This document shows, one piece after another, positions 6,275 to 12,926 of a DNA stretch of 12,926 nucleotides. Position numbers and translations under genes: made by a program. Position 1 is the first letter of the stretch, and each line of letters begins with the position of its first letter. Source of the DNA: Firmicutes bacterium UBA5473 (GTDB lineage Bacteria; Bacillota; DTU084); contig DIQB01000044.1 of the NCBI GenBank assembly GCA_002427165.1, positions 1 through 12,926 on the forward strand, written 5' to 3'. The notes beneath the pieces were generated by a model. It was not told the DNA's origin. It saw only the letters and a list, made by a program, of their open reading frames with translations, and did not search any database.

Positions 6275-6901
6275 ATGTTAAATATCAAACAAGAATTACA
6301 AAAGTATATCGAGCCAGAGTCTTCGTCACCCTCTCAGGGCGAACTACCAACAGTCCTGGAGGTTTTTGCTCAAGAAGTGAAACGTTTTGGAAAGGAGCAG
6401 TATAAAACCACCTCCCAGCTGGAAGAGCTCTTAATTCAAATGGAAGAGCAAGCCGAGGGAGACAACGCAAAACAAGTTTTAGAGCAACAATTAAAAAACA
6501 CCTCAGAAGAGAAGAGCCAGCTGCTCCTAGCGCTGCTAACCAGCGCTGATGCCTTAGAGGAAGTATATCGTTTTGCTCAAAAAAATGCTACTGATGATTG
6601 GCAAAAGCAGCTGGCTCTTCAGTGGGAGCGACTAGGGAAAGCTTTGATGTTCTGCGGCCTTATGCGGATTGAGGGTATTGGTGATCCCTACCAGCCACAG
6701 ACTCAAGTAGCTACAGGGGTTTCATCAGATCCAACACTACCAGAGGAGGTAGTGCTTACGATAATCAAAAGTGGTTATGTCTATCGCGGACAACTTCTGC
6801 GCAAAGCAGAGGTAATTGTGAACAAACCGCAACCACTCCAGCCAAAAGTGGCACCACCGCAAAACGTGCCCTCTGAGCAAATTGATATCTTTTTGGATTA
6901 A
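6275..6901 (+). CDS. GrpE-like nucleotide exchange factor
   Basis: A 208-residue soluble protein matching GrpE, the dimeric factor that opens the Hsp70 nucleotide pocket to release ADP. The N-terminal two thirds (about 25-125) form a long charged helix with coiled-coil character, as in the GrpE stalk. Near residue 131 the family's head-domain hallmarks begin: RIEGIGDPYQPQTQ (131-144), corresponding to the usual I-x-x-x-G-x-x-FDP-x-x-H, then GYVYRGQLLRKAEVIV (167-182), the near-universal GY-x-x-x-x-R-x-LR-x-A-x-V-x-V strand. The conserved His after the DP turn is Gln here. A 25-residue proline-rich tail follows, unlike standard GrpE. Start ATG at 6275 with AAAGGAG (6263-6269) 5 nt upstream. 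The position third in the Hsp70 operon supports the call. It is divergent, so it may be specific for the adjoining short-lid Hsp70. Confidence 0.85.
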   Translation: MLNIKQELQKYIEPESSSPSQGELPTVLEVFAQEVKRFGKEQYKTTSQLEELLIQMEEQAEGDNAKQVLEQQLKNTSEEKSQLLLALLTSADALEEVYRFAQKNATDDWQKQLALQWERLGKALMFCGLMRIEGIGDPYQPQTQVATGVSSDPTLPEEVVLTIIKSGYVYRGQLLRKAEVIVNKPQPLQPKVAPPQNVPSEQIDIFLD

Positions 6902-6934
6902 GGGGTCAAGTACACTACGATAGGATGATGCGTT

Positions 6935-8278
6935 TTGGAAACCCATTATGATGTTTTAGGAATCACCCCTCAAGCCACTGAGAGGGAGATAAAAAAAGCC
7001 TATTTTCAGCTGGTGCGCAAATACCCTCCAGATGATTATCCCGATGAATTTATGAGCATCCGAAAGGCCTACGAGATCCTGAGCAATGAAAAAACCCGTA
7101 GGGAGTATGATGCAATCGCCACCATGCCCCGAGGAGCTCAGCAAAGCTTCAATCTAGCTAATAAAGCTTTGAAAGAGGGCTCTATAGAAGATGCAATCAA
7201 GCTCCTTGAGCATTCTCTGAGGTGGAACCCCAATGTGCTGATGATCCGCGGTCTGTTGGGTGAAGCTTATTTGCGAAATGGTAACTGCGTGAAGGCTGCT
7301 TTGATCCTGAAAGAACTTATTGAGTTGGATCCTAACAATGCCGCTTTTGTTGGTCATTATGCCAAGGCTTGTCTGGAGCGAAATTGGTATCGAAAAGCCC
7401 TGGAGGCTTTCAAGAAAGCCATCTCTTTAGATCCGGACAATATTTCTTTTTGGTTGGGGCTTGCCAGTGCTTATTCCCAGGCAGATGACTTCGAAAATGC
7501 CAGAGCTACCTTACTTGAAGCTTTAGATAAAGAGCAGGCTGAGGAGTGGGGTAAGCTGGGAATCCTACTGCGCCTCATAAGCTATGATATCTACTTGGAA
7601 GAATTTGAAGCGTTATCGTTACATCTCGATCAGCTTGAAGAGTTAGCTGAGGAATCTGAAGAGCTAGCAAAAAATCTAGGTTTACACCTAGCCTTAATGG
7701 CTAACGACCTGCACCAACGTGGCTATAGTATGGGAGCAGATAAGATCTCCAACCGAGCCCAGCTGCTAGCGCCTGATGATTCCATAATCTATGAGATCAA
7801 CAAATCAGTCACCGATGAAGCCATTGTTTTAAGACAATTAGAGGCACTTGAAGAGGATCCTATTGTCGCTTCCGAAGATGGTGACCTGCTGTATAATTAT
7901 CTTATCCCAGCTAACATATCCAACCAACAGCCTCAGGAAATTGCTGCCTATGACGGTTATACCGAAATTATGATCCTGCAGTTCTTCTCTGATTATAAAA
8001 ATATTATCTTGTATATTAAGCACAAGTATCCTGAACTTTATAAAACCAAAAGCGACTTTCTGGATACTGCTCTCCGTCCGCAGATGCGAAAAATGATGCT
8101 TCAGAAGCGGCTTAGAGATAGAAAGCTCCGAGCGGTGATGGATAAGTACATAGATTTATCCGATGATGATTTGGCCCCTGCCCTCGAGCCCATTGTACGG
8201 GAGGAGCCGAAGGTGGGGCGCAATGATCCATGTCCCTGTGGTAGTGGGAAAAAGTATAAAAAGTGTTGCGGACGCTAG
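6935..8278 (+). CDS. J-domain protein with PPD motif, TPR repeats and C-terminal SEC-C zinc motif
   Basis: A 447-residue cytoplasmic protein with three parts. Residues 3-59 are a J domain: HYDVLGITPQATEREIKKAY, a loop reading KYPPDDYPDEF (29-39), then IRKAYEILSNEKTRREYD. The loop normally holds His-Pro-Asp; here it is Pro31-Pro32-Asp33, so the histidine needed to trigger Hsp70 ATPase in classic J proteins is absent. Residues about 69-200 hold at least three TPR units, followed by a helical region to about 400. The last 20 residues form a SEC-C zinc motif, NDPCPCGSGKKYKKCCG (Cys433, Cys435, Cys444, Cys445), known from SecA tails and ribosome- or SecB-binding proteins. No glycine/phenylalanine or DnaJ zinc domain. 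The start is TTG at 6935: an in-frame TGA at 6926-6928 rules out upstream starts, and AGGA (6922-6925) is 9 nt away. It is the last operon gene, and no obvious terminator follows. Confidence 0.9.
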   Translation: METHYDVLGITPQATEREIKKAYFQLVRKYPPDDYPDEFMSIRKAYEILSNEKTRREYDAIATMPRGAQQSFNLANKALKEGSIEDAIKLLEHSLRWNPNVLMIRGLLGEAYLRNGNCVKAALILKELIELDPNNAAFVGHYAKACLERNWYRKALEAFKKAISLDPDNISFWLGLASAYSQADDFENARATLLEALDKEQAEEWGKLGILLRLISYDIYLEEFEALSLHLDQLEELAEESEELAKNLGLHLALMANDLHQRGYSMGADKISNRAQLLAPDDSIIYEINKSVTDEAIVLRQLEALEEDPIVASEDGDLLYNYLIPANISNQQPQEIAAYDGYTEIMILQFFSDYKNIILYIKHKYPELYKTKSDFLDTALRPQMRKMMLQKRLRDRKLRAVMDKYIDLSDDDLAPALEPIVREEPKVGRNDPCPCGSGKKYKKCCGR

Positions 8279-8292
8279 TCAAAGGCCTTAAT

Positions 8293-8388
8293 TTAAAATA
8301 ATGGTCTGAGTGCCCCACCAGATCCCCTTGCCTGTACACAATCCCAGTGGGGTTCATCCACCTTCTTTTCGCGCAAAATATAATTCAT
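8293..8388 (-). CDS. Possible 31-residue small protein downstream of hypE
   Basis: A self-contained 31-codon ORF starts at ATG 8388, with AAGGTGA-type ribosome binding sequence at 8395-8401 and a 6-nt spacer. It stops at TAA 8293. An in-frame TAG two codons before the ATG rules out a longer frame. The product starts MNYILREKKVDEPHWD, has one Cys (residue 17) and ends in a glycine-rich GSGGALRPLF; I do not recognise it. It points the same way as hypE, 120 nt downstream, and convergently toward the J-protein gene. It could be a small protein, the remnant of a longer gene, or chance. The rest of the 230-bp gap (8279-8508) shows only a weak 6-bp CCCCAC/GTGGGG hairpin (8313-8352) inside this ORF, with no T-run. 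Confidence 0.35.
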   Translation of the reverse strand: MNYILREKKVDEPHWDCVQARGSGGALRPLF

Positions 8389-8508
8389 TGGCTATCACCT
8401 TTGTTGTTCCCAAGGTTTCTACATATGAATGCAATGCTTTTTTAGCACCAGCGGACCTACATTTTGCAAAACCGTCATTTCTATTTTAACAAACACAATA
8501 GCACTTCA

Positions 8509-9510
8509 TTAACATATTCTTGGTAGCATTTCGCCCTCTAGGGAGCCTATAATTCTCCTGCCACCGATGTATGTTTCCATAAATACCATAGGCCGAATCC
8601 CATTATTAACAAAACTTCCGATTATGGCTGCATCTTCGCAACCATCGCATTGCCGAATTTCCTCTAATATTGTCTCGCACTCCTCGTCAACTACTAATAT
8701 CATTCTTCCCTCACAGGCCAAATAAATAGGTTCTAAGCCAAGAAGTTGATTAACCGATTCAACTTCCTTTTTTATAGGTATGCACTCCTCTAGCAGATGA
8801 ATTCCCAGTCTTGAAAGTTCCGCAATTTCATTTAGGGCTGTTGCCAAGCCACCTCTTGTTGGATCCTTCATTAGTTTGATCCTATCCATATACTTTTCTA
8901 TCCTCTCTACTAACTTATTGAGTGACATACAATCAGACTGTAAATCTCCTTGCACTTCAATCTGATATCGCTCACTGGCGATGGCAGTACCATGCTCAGC
9001 AATTCCCCCGGTTATAATAATTCTGTCTCCCTCGCAAACTGGCTTTGGACAATATTCACCTTGTACAACTCCTATGCCCGAGGTATTGATGTACAATCCA
9101 TCGATAGAGCCCTTCTCCACCACCTTTGTATCTCCGGTGATAATACTAACACCTGTTTTTCTACAGGTCTCTCCCATGGACTCAGCAATTTTTTCGAGTA
9201 AACTCAGCTCAAATCCCTCTTCGATTATAACTCCACAACTTAAATACAGGGGCTTGGCTCCTGCTGTAGCTAAATCATTTATCGTTCCACAGACAGCTAA
9301 CTTACCAATATCTCCCCCTGGAAAGATAAGGGGCTTTACAACAAAGGAGTCAGTTGTAAAGGCTAGCTTTCCTTGCTTCACCTCAAATACAGAGGCATCC
9401 TGGGAATTCACTAGCAGCTTATTATCAAAATGTTTATAGAAAATCTCCCTAATAAGTAAGTTAGTATATTTCCCTCCGTCTCCGTGGCGAAGGTTAACTA
9501 TCTGCTCCAT
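8509..9510 (-). CDS. hypE: Hydrogenase maturation factor HypE
   Basis: A 333-residue member of the AIRS/PurM-like ATPase family. HypE receives a carbamoyl group from HypF on its C-terminal cysteine and dehydrates it with ATP to a thiocyanate, the source of the cyanide ligands on the iron of [NiFe]-hydrogenase. Visible hallmarks are HGDGG (9-13), TTDSFVVKPLIFPGGDIG and CGTINDLATAGAKPLYLS in the ATP site, ITGDTKVV, DPTRGGLATALNEIAE, and the terminal PRIC, whose Cys333 is the carbamoyl acceptor. The length is normal (about 330-340). ATG at 9510 is preceded by GGGAGG; an in-frame start at 9546 would overlap hypD and is rejected. It begins one base after the hypD stop and is the last recognised gene of the hypFCDE operon. 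Confidence 0.97.
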   Translation of the reverse strand: MEQIVNLRHGDGGKYTNLLIREIFYKHFDNKLLVNSQDASVFEVKQGKLAFTTDSFVVKPLIFPGGDIGKLAVCGTINDLATAGAKPLYLSCGVIIEEGFELSLLEKIAESMGETCRKTGVSIITGDTKVVEKGSIDGLYINTSGIGVVQGEYCPKPVCEGDRIIITGGIAEHGTAIASERYQIEVQGDLQSDCMSLNKLVERIEKYMDRIKLMKDPTRGGLATALNEIAELSRLGIHLLEECIPIKKEVESVNQLLGLEPIYLACEGRMILVVDEECETILEEIRQCDGCEDAAIIGSFVNNGIRPMVFMETYIGGRRIIGSLEGEMLPRIC

Positions 9511-9511
9511 T

Positions 9512-10579
9512 TTATATTTCCTCCCTATATCGATAGGCAATAGCACAGGCTCCCTCAGAGGAAATCATGCAGGGTCCATAGGGTTTGACTGGATTACATA
9601 ACTGAGCAAAAAGCTTACATTCCTTTGGCGTCCTGTTTCCCAGTAAAATATCCTTGCATTCACAGCTTGTGCTTTTAATTGACTTTTCTTCTACAGCAAA
9701 AACCTGCTTTGCATCGAAACGGGCGTACTTTTCATTAAGATCTAAGGTAGAGTTCTCCACCCTACCAATTCCCCTCCACACTCCACAGGATACCTTAAAC
9801 ACATCCTCTATTAACTGATTTGCAATAGGGTTCCCTTGAGATCTTACATATCTTCTATATAGATTTTTAAAGGCTGCCTTTTTATTTTGCCTAATTTGCT
9901 TCACTAAATAATGGATTCCTATTAAAATATCACTAGCTTCAAATCCACAGACAGCAGCTGGGATACAATAGTCCACGCCAATAAACCGAAAATAGTCAGA
10001 GCCTTTGATGGTTGCCACATGACCTGGACAAATCAGCCCACCAACATTATGGCTGGGCTGTTTGAGAATGTAATCTAAAATTGGTGGCATGAGCTTGATG
10101 GCTGTAAGGCAAAATAGGTTCTCAATTCCTCTTTCAGCTGCAGTTTTAATAGTTAAAGCAATTACAGGGGCTGTGGTCTCAAAACCAATTCCTAGAAAAA
10201 CAATGTTTCTGTCTCTATTTTCTTCTGCCATCTTAATTAAATCCAAGGGAGAATAAATTATCCGTACATCCCTACCTTTACCTTTCGCCTCCAGTAAGCT
10301 TCCCTCCATACCTCCTACCCTTATCATATCTCCAAAGGTGGCTATGGTAACATCATATTTCTTTATCATTTCAATGGCTCTGTCTATGTATCTTTCATCA
10401 GTCACACAAACAGGACACCCCGGCCCCGATAAGAGTTTTATCTTGGGAGCCAATAGACTCCTTAACCCTAGTTTTGATATCATTTGGGTGTGGGTGCCAC
10501 ATACTTCCATAATTTTTATTTCTTCGGTGGCCATCAAATTAATTTCATTAATTAAGTATCTCGCCAAACCCTTATCCAT
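9512..10579 (-). CDS. hypD: Hydrogenase maturation scaffold HypD
   Basis: A 355-residue iron-sulfur protein that, with HypC, forms the scaffold on which the Fe(CN)2CO group of [NiFe]-hydrogenase is assembled. Conserved cysteine motifs are present: MEVCGTHT with Cys27, GPGCPVCVT with Cys55 and Cys58, GFETTAP, CPGHVATI, and CGFEASD. The C-terminal cluster region (about 308-345) has CEC, then a cysteine after P-K-E, and CNPVKPYGPCMISSEGACA, which holds the [4Fe-4S] centre. The length agrees with the family (about 350-375). The ATG at 10579 overlaps the last 8 bases of hypC; methionines at 10591 and 10597 are possible but add only basic residues lying within the hypC end. Coupled translation with hypC and hypE is likely. 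Confidence 0.97.
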   Translation of the reverse strand: MDKGLARYLINEINLMATEEIKIMEVCGTHTQMISKLGLRSLLAPKIKLLSGPGCPVCVTDERYIDRAIEMIKKYDVTIATFGDMIRVGGMEGSLLEAKGKGRDVRIIYSPLDLIKMAEENRDRNIVFLGIGFETTAPVIALTIKTAAERGIENLFCLTAIKLMPPILDYILKQPSHNVGGLICPGHVATIKGSDYFRFIGVDYCIPAAVCGFEASDILIGIHYLVKQIRQNKKAAFKNLYRRYVRSQGNPIANQLIEDVFKVSCGVWRGIGRVENSTLDLNEKYARFDAKQVFAVEEKSIKSTSCECKDILLGNRTPKECKLFAQLCNPVKPYGPCMISSEGACAIAYRYREEI

Positions 10580-10805
10580 CTTTCTTCTCATCCTCATCGA
10601 TAATACTTATAAATATATTAAACAAATCATCAAAGTAGACTTTGTTAATTTTTTCAATAGCACATCCCCCATGGACTAGTACGTACTCTCCAATTTTAGG
10701 ACTTTCAATTAATTGTATGTTGATTGTTGTTTCTACTCCCATGAGTTTTACCCTGGCCTGGGGAGGGAAAAGATCTATAATTTCACCAGGAACTGCAATA
10801 CACAT
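10572..10805 (-). CDS. hypC: Hydrogenase assembly chaperone HypC
   Basis: A 77-residue HypC/HupF family protein. It begins MCIAVPGEI; Cys2, exposed after removal of Met1, binds the iron centre and shuttles it from HypD to the hydrogenase large-subunit precursor. The strand-rich core with VKLMGVETTINIQL and VGEYV-type VLVHGGCAIEKI (about 43-54) is typical. The acidic and lysine-rich tail (EDEKKDG) overlaps the hypD start. The ATG at 10805 lies one base after the hypF stop, with a GGAAGGGA-type binding site in the hypF end. The family also includes HybG; the context makes HypC the better name. Confidence 0.96.
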   Translation of the reverse strand: MCIAVPGEIIDLFPPQARVKLMGVETTINIQLIESPKIGEYVLVHGGCAIEKINKVYFDDLFNIFISIIDEDEKKDG

Positions 10806-10806
10806 T

Positions 10807-12926
10807 TCATCCCTTCCCTTCCTTCGCAGCTACGATTGCTAATTGGCCAACTGAAATGCCACTGTCACCGGTAGGAACTTGTTGATTAAAATAGACAGCA
10901 AAATCTTTTTCCTTCAACCTTTTGATTGTCTGGCAAAGCAAATAGTTGTTTTCAAAAACTCCTCCGCTTAATACTACTTTTCCCATGCCGTATCTTTGAC
11001 TTATTCTCAAGACCAAATCTACTGTTACATTTCCTATTGCATTATGAAATTTAGCTGCAATCCAAAAAAGAGGCAATCCATTTTTTATATCTTTTAAAAT
11101 ACCAAAGAGCATCTTGTGATAATCTATTATATAGATCTCATTTTGTTCTTCAATATCAAAAGGATAGTCCTCTTCAACCACAGGATCTAAAATGTTTTCC
11201 AGTTCAATTGCTGCCTGTGCATCATAGGTAATACACCGGCGTATATTCAGCAGAGCTGCCACACAATCAAAAAGTCTTCCCACGCTAGATGTCTGATAGC
11301 AGTTTAGGTGTTTATCTAGAGCCTGTTTCACTGTATTAAGACTTGCTGCATCAATTTCATTGAAAATATCCCCGAATTCATAATTTAATGAGTGTAGATA
11401 GCTCGCAGCAATTCTCCACGGTTCCCTGATGGCTCCGTCCCCTCCTTGGATTGTGACATACTTGAAGTGTCCTACCCGAATAAAGTTCTTCCTGGTTCCT
11501 ATAAAAAATTCTCCACCCCACATTTTTCCGTCTGTCCCCAACCCTGTTCCATCAAAAATTACCCCAATTGCAGGACTAAAGATATTATGCTCAACCATGC
11601 AACTGACCATATGGGCATGATGATGTTGTACTGCCACTTTCCTACCAACTTGACTCTGTGCATATTGAGTAGATAAATAACTTGCATGCAGATCATGGAC
11701 CATTATTTTGGGCACAAACCCCAACAAATTCATTATGTTCTTTATTGCCTTTTCATAAATGATATATGTATCATAGTTCTTTATGTCTCCTAGATACTGG
11801 CTCATAAATGCATGATTCCTTTGAGCAAAGCAAAAGGTGCTTTTTTCTTCAGCTCCTAAGGCTAATACTTCACACTTTACTTTTATGGGCAAGATAAATG
11901 GTGTATATCCCCTAGCCCTTCTAACAACAACTTCCTGATTGTTTACTACCTTAACTACAGAATCTTCCACCGGAAGATGGATGTTTCGATTATGGATTAA
12001 AAAATAATCAGCAATCACTCCTAGATTTTTGATTGCCTGCATATTTTCATACTCAATTGGAGCACTGGTTCGATTGCCACTAGTCATCACAAGACATGAG
12101 ATTCCCTCTTTAAAAAGTAGATAATGCAGTGGCGTGTAGGGAAGCATGATTCCTAATTTTTTCATGTTAGGAGCAACTGTAGGTAAAATGCTGTTCTCCT
12201 TTTTTTCCAAAAGCACAATAGGTCTTTTATTACTTAACAATATTCTCTCTTCTGCTTCACCAATAGAACAAAGTTTCTTAGCATTTTCTATATCCTTGAC
12301 CATAATGGCAAAGGGCTTATGAGGTCTATTTTTTCTTTCCCGTAAAATCTTTATTGCTTCTTGATTATGAGCATCACAAGCTAAGTGAAATCCACCTAAT
12401 CCTTTAATAGCTACTATTTTCCCCTCCTGCAGAAGAGCAATGGCCTTTCCAATAGGATCATGGCAAAACAGATCATTCCCCTGGTTAGTTAATAACCTTA
12501 AAGTTGGTCCACAGGTTGGGCAACAATTGGATTGAGCATGAAATCTCCTATCTGTTGTGTCATTGTATTCCCTCTCGCAGTCAGGGCACATTTGAAAAAT
12601 ATTCATAGTTGTGTTTTCCCGATCATAGGGTAAGTCCCTAATTATCGAGTACCGAGGGCCACAGGCTGTACAGGTGGTAAAAGCATATTGGTAGCGAGAG
12701 TTATTCGGATCGGAAATCTCATTTAGACAATCAGGACATGTAGCTACATCTGTACCGATAAATTCAAGACCCTTTTTCTCAACAAAGTTGGGTTTAATTT
12801 GAAAACTCCTATACCCCCTGCAGGATCTTAGAAACACTTCGACTTTTTCTACTCTAGCAAGACTAGGTGGCTTTTTTACTATTTGCAGTAAAAATTCTTT
12901 AATCCGGACTTCAACCATAGTTGCCT
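10807..12926 (-). CDS. hypF: Carbamoyltransferase HypF, 5' end beyond the window
   Basis: HypF makes the cyanide precursor for [NiFe]-hydrogenase by using carbamoyl phosphate and ATP to carbamoylate HypE. The frame stays open through base 12926; the ATG at 12918 falls inside the acylphosphatase-like domain, so about 50 N-terminal residues (including the usual VQGVGFRP motif) lie outside the window. Numbering from that ATG, the order is: the end of the acylphosphatase domain (1-30); two zinc fingers (Cys61/64/83/86 and Cys111/114/133/136) with the FHAQ motif between the halves of the second; a YrdC-like domain (about 155-340) starting KAIALLQEGKIVAIKGLGGFHLACDA; and a Kae1-like domain (about 355-700) with HHHAH, IGVIFDGTGLGTDGKMWGGE and the LSGGVFENN motif. 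All domains look intact. It leads hypC by one base. No promoter is visible inside the window. Confidence 0.97.
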   Translation of the reverse strand, partial: ATMVEVRIKEFLLQIVKKPPSLARVEKVEVFLRSCRGYRSFQIKPNFVEKKGLEFIGTDVATCPDCLNEISDPNNSRYQYAFTTCTACGPRYSIIRDLPYDRENTTMNIFQMCPDCEREYNDTTDRRFHAQSNCCPTCGPTLRLLTNQGNDLFCHDPIGKAIALLQEGKIVAIKGLGGFHLACDAHNQEAIKILRERKNRPHKPFAIMVKDIENAKKLCSIGEAEERILLSNKRPIVLLEKKENSILPTVAPNMKKLGIMLPYTPLHYLLFKEGISCLVMTSGNRTSAPIEYENMQAIKNLGVIADYFLIHNRNIHLPVEDSVVKVVNNQEVVVRRARGYTPFILPIKVKCEVLALGAEEKSTFCFAQRNHAFMSQYLGDIKNYDTYIIYEKAIKNIMNLLGFVPKIMVHDLHASYLSTQYAQSQVGRKVAVQHHHAHMVSCMVEHNIFSPAIGVIFDGTGLGTDGKMWGGEFFIGTRKNFIRVGHFKYVTIQGGDGAIREPWRIAASYLHSLNYEFGDIFNEIDAASLNTVKQALDKHLNCYQTSSVGRLFDCVAALLNIRRCITYDAQAAIELENILDPVVEEDYPFDIEEQNEIYIIDYHKMLFGILKDIKNGLPLFWIAAKFHNAIGNVTVDLVLRISQRYGMGKVVLSGGVFENNYLLCQTIKRLKEKDFAVYFNQQVPTGDSGISVGQLAIVAAKEGKG

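Noticed and set aside
6247..6281. Short leader peptide starting at the ATGATG near 6246
   Set aside because: It would run into the GrpE-like start without a binding site of its own; it is better explained as part of the possible frameshifted TPR tail.
8112..8357. 81-codon minus-strand ORF crossing the end of the J-protein gene
   Set aside because: Its upstream half shares the frame region of the gap, but most of it is antisense to the SEC-C coding end and it has no binding site; the 31-codon ORF in another frame is the better candidate.
8981..9439. 152-codon plus-strand ORF opposite hypE
   Set aside because: It lies entirely inside the confidently identified hypE gene, has no binding site and no family resemblance; it is a shadow frame.
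10807..12926. HypF apparently lacking the first half of its acylphosphatase domain
   Set aside because: The frame is open to the last base and the ATG at 12918 is internal; the missing part is simply outside the window, so this is not a real truncation.

Overview
The window reads as chromosomal DNA of an anaerobic, Gram-positive-type bacterium, most likely a member of the Bacillota (Clostridia or a related class). This is inferred from strong AGGAGG-type ribosome binding sites, frequent TTG starts, a DUF3842 protein, an energy-coupling-factor (ECF) vitamin-type transporter subunit, an Hsp70 of the Gram-positive layout, and a [NiFe]-hydrogenase maturation operon. I cannot name the species.

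Left part (1-2266, + strand). The window opens with a perfect 57-bp inverted repeat that cuts into the C-terminal end of a phosphofructokinase gene. A DUF3842 gene follows, then a large stem-loop with a T-rich tail. Next comes a tight pair: an ECF transporter S component and a PfkB-family sugar/nucleoside kinase two bases downstream, which together look like an import-and-phosphorylate module of unknown substrate.

Middle part. On the minus strand (3585-2256) a two-gene unit encodes a small bacterial-microcompartment (BMC)-like protein and a DUF7309/DUF6930-like protein; the latter runs tail-to-tail into the kinase gene with an 11-bp overlap. Divergent from it, on the + strand (3855-8278), lies the most interesting block: a four-gene chaperone operon with a short-lid Hsp70, a TPR protein, a GrpE-like exchange factor, and a J-domain/TPR/SEC-C protein. 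It resembles a complete second DnaK-GrpE-DnaJ machine, but its J protein has PPD in place of the HPD motif normally needed to stimulate Hsp70, so it probably works by different rules from the housekeeping system.

Right part (12926-8509, minus strand). The order is hypF-hypC-hypD-hypE, with one-base gaps or short overlaps. These proteins make the cyanide ligands and assemble the Fe(CN)2CO centre of [NiFe]-hydrogenase. hypF runs off the window edge. hypA, hypB and the hydrogenase structural genes are not present. This block is visibly richer in A+T than the left part. A self-contained 31-codon ORF with a good ribosome binding site lies just beyond hypE.

No tRNA, rRNA, insertion sequence or CRISPR array was seen.
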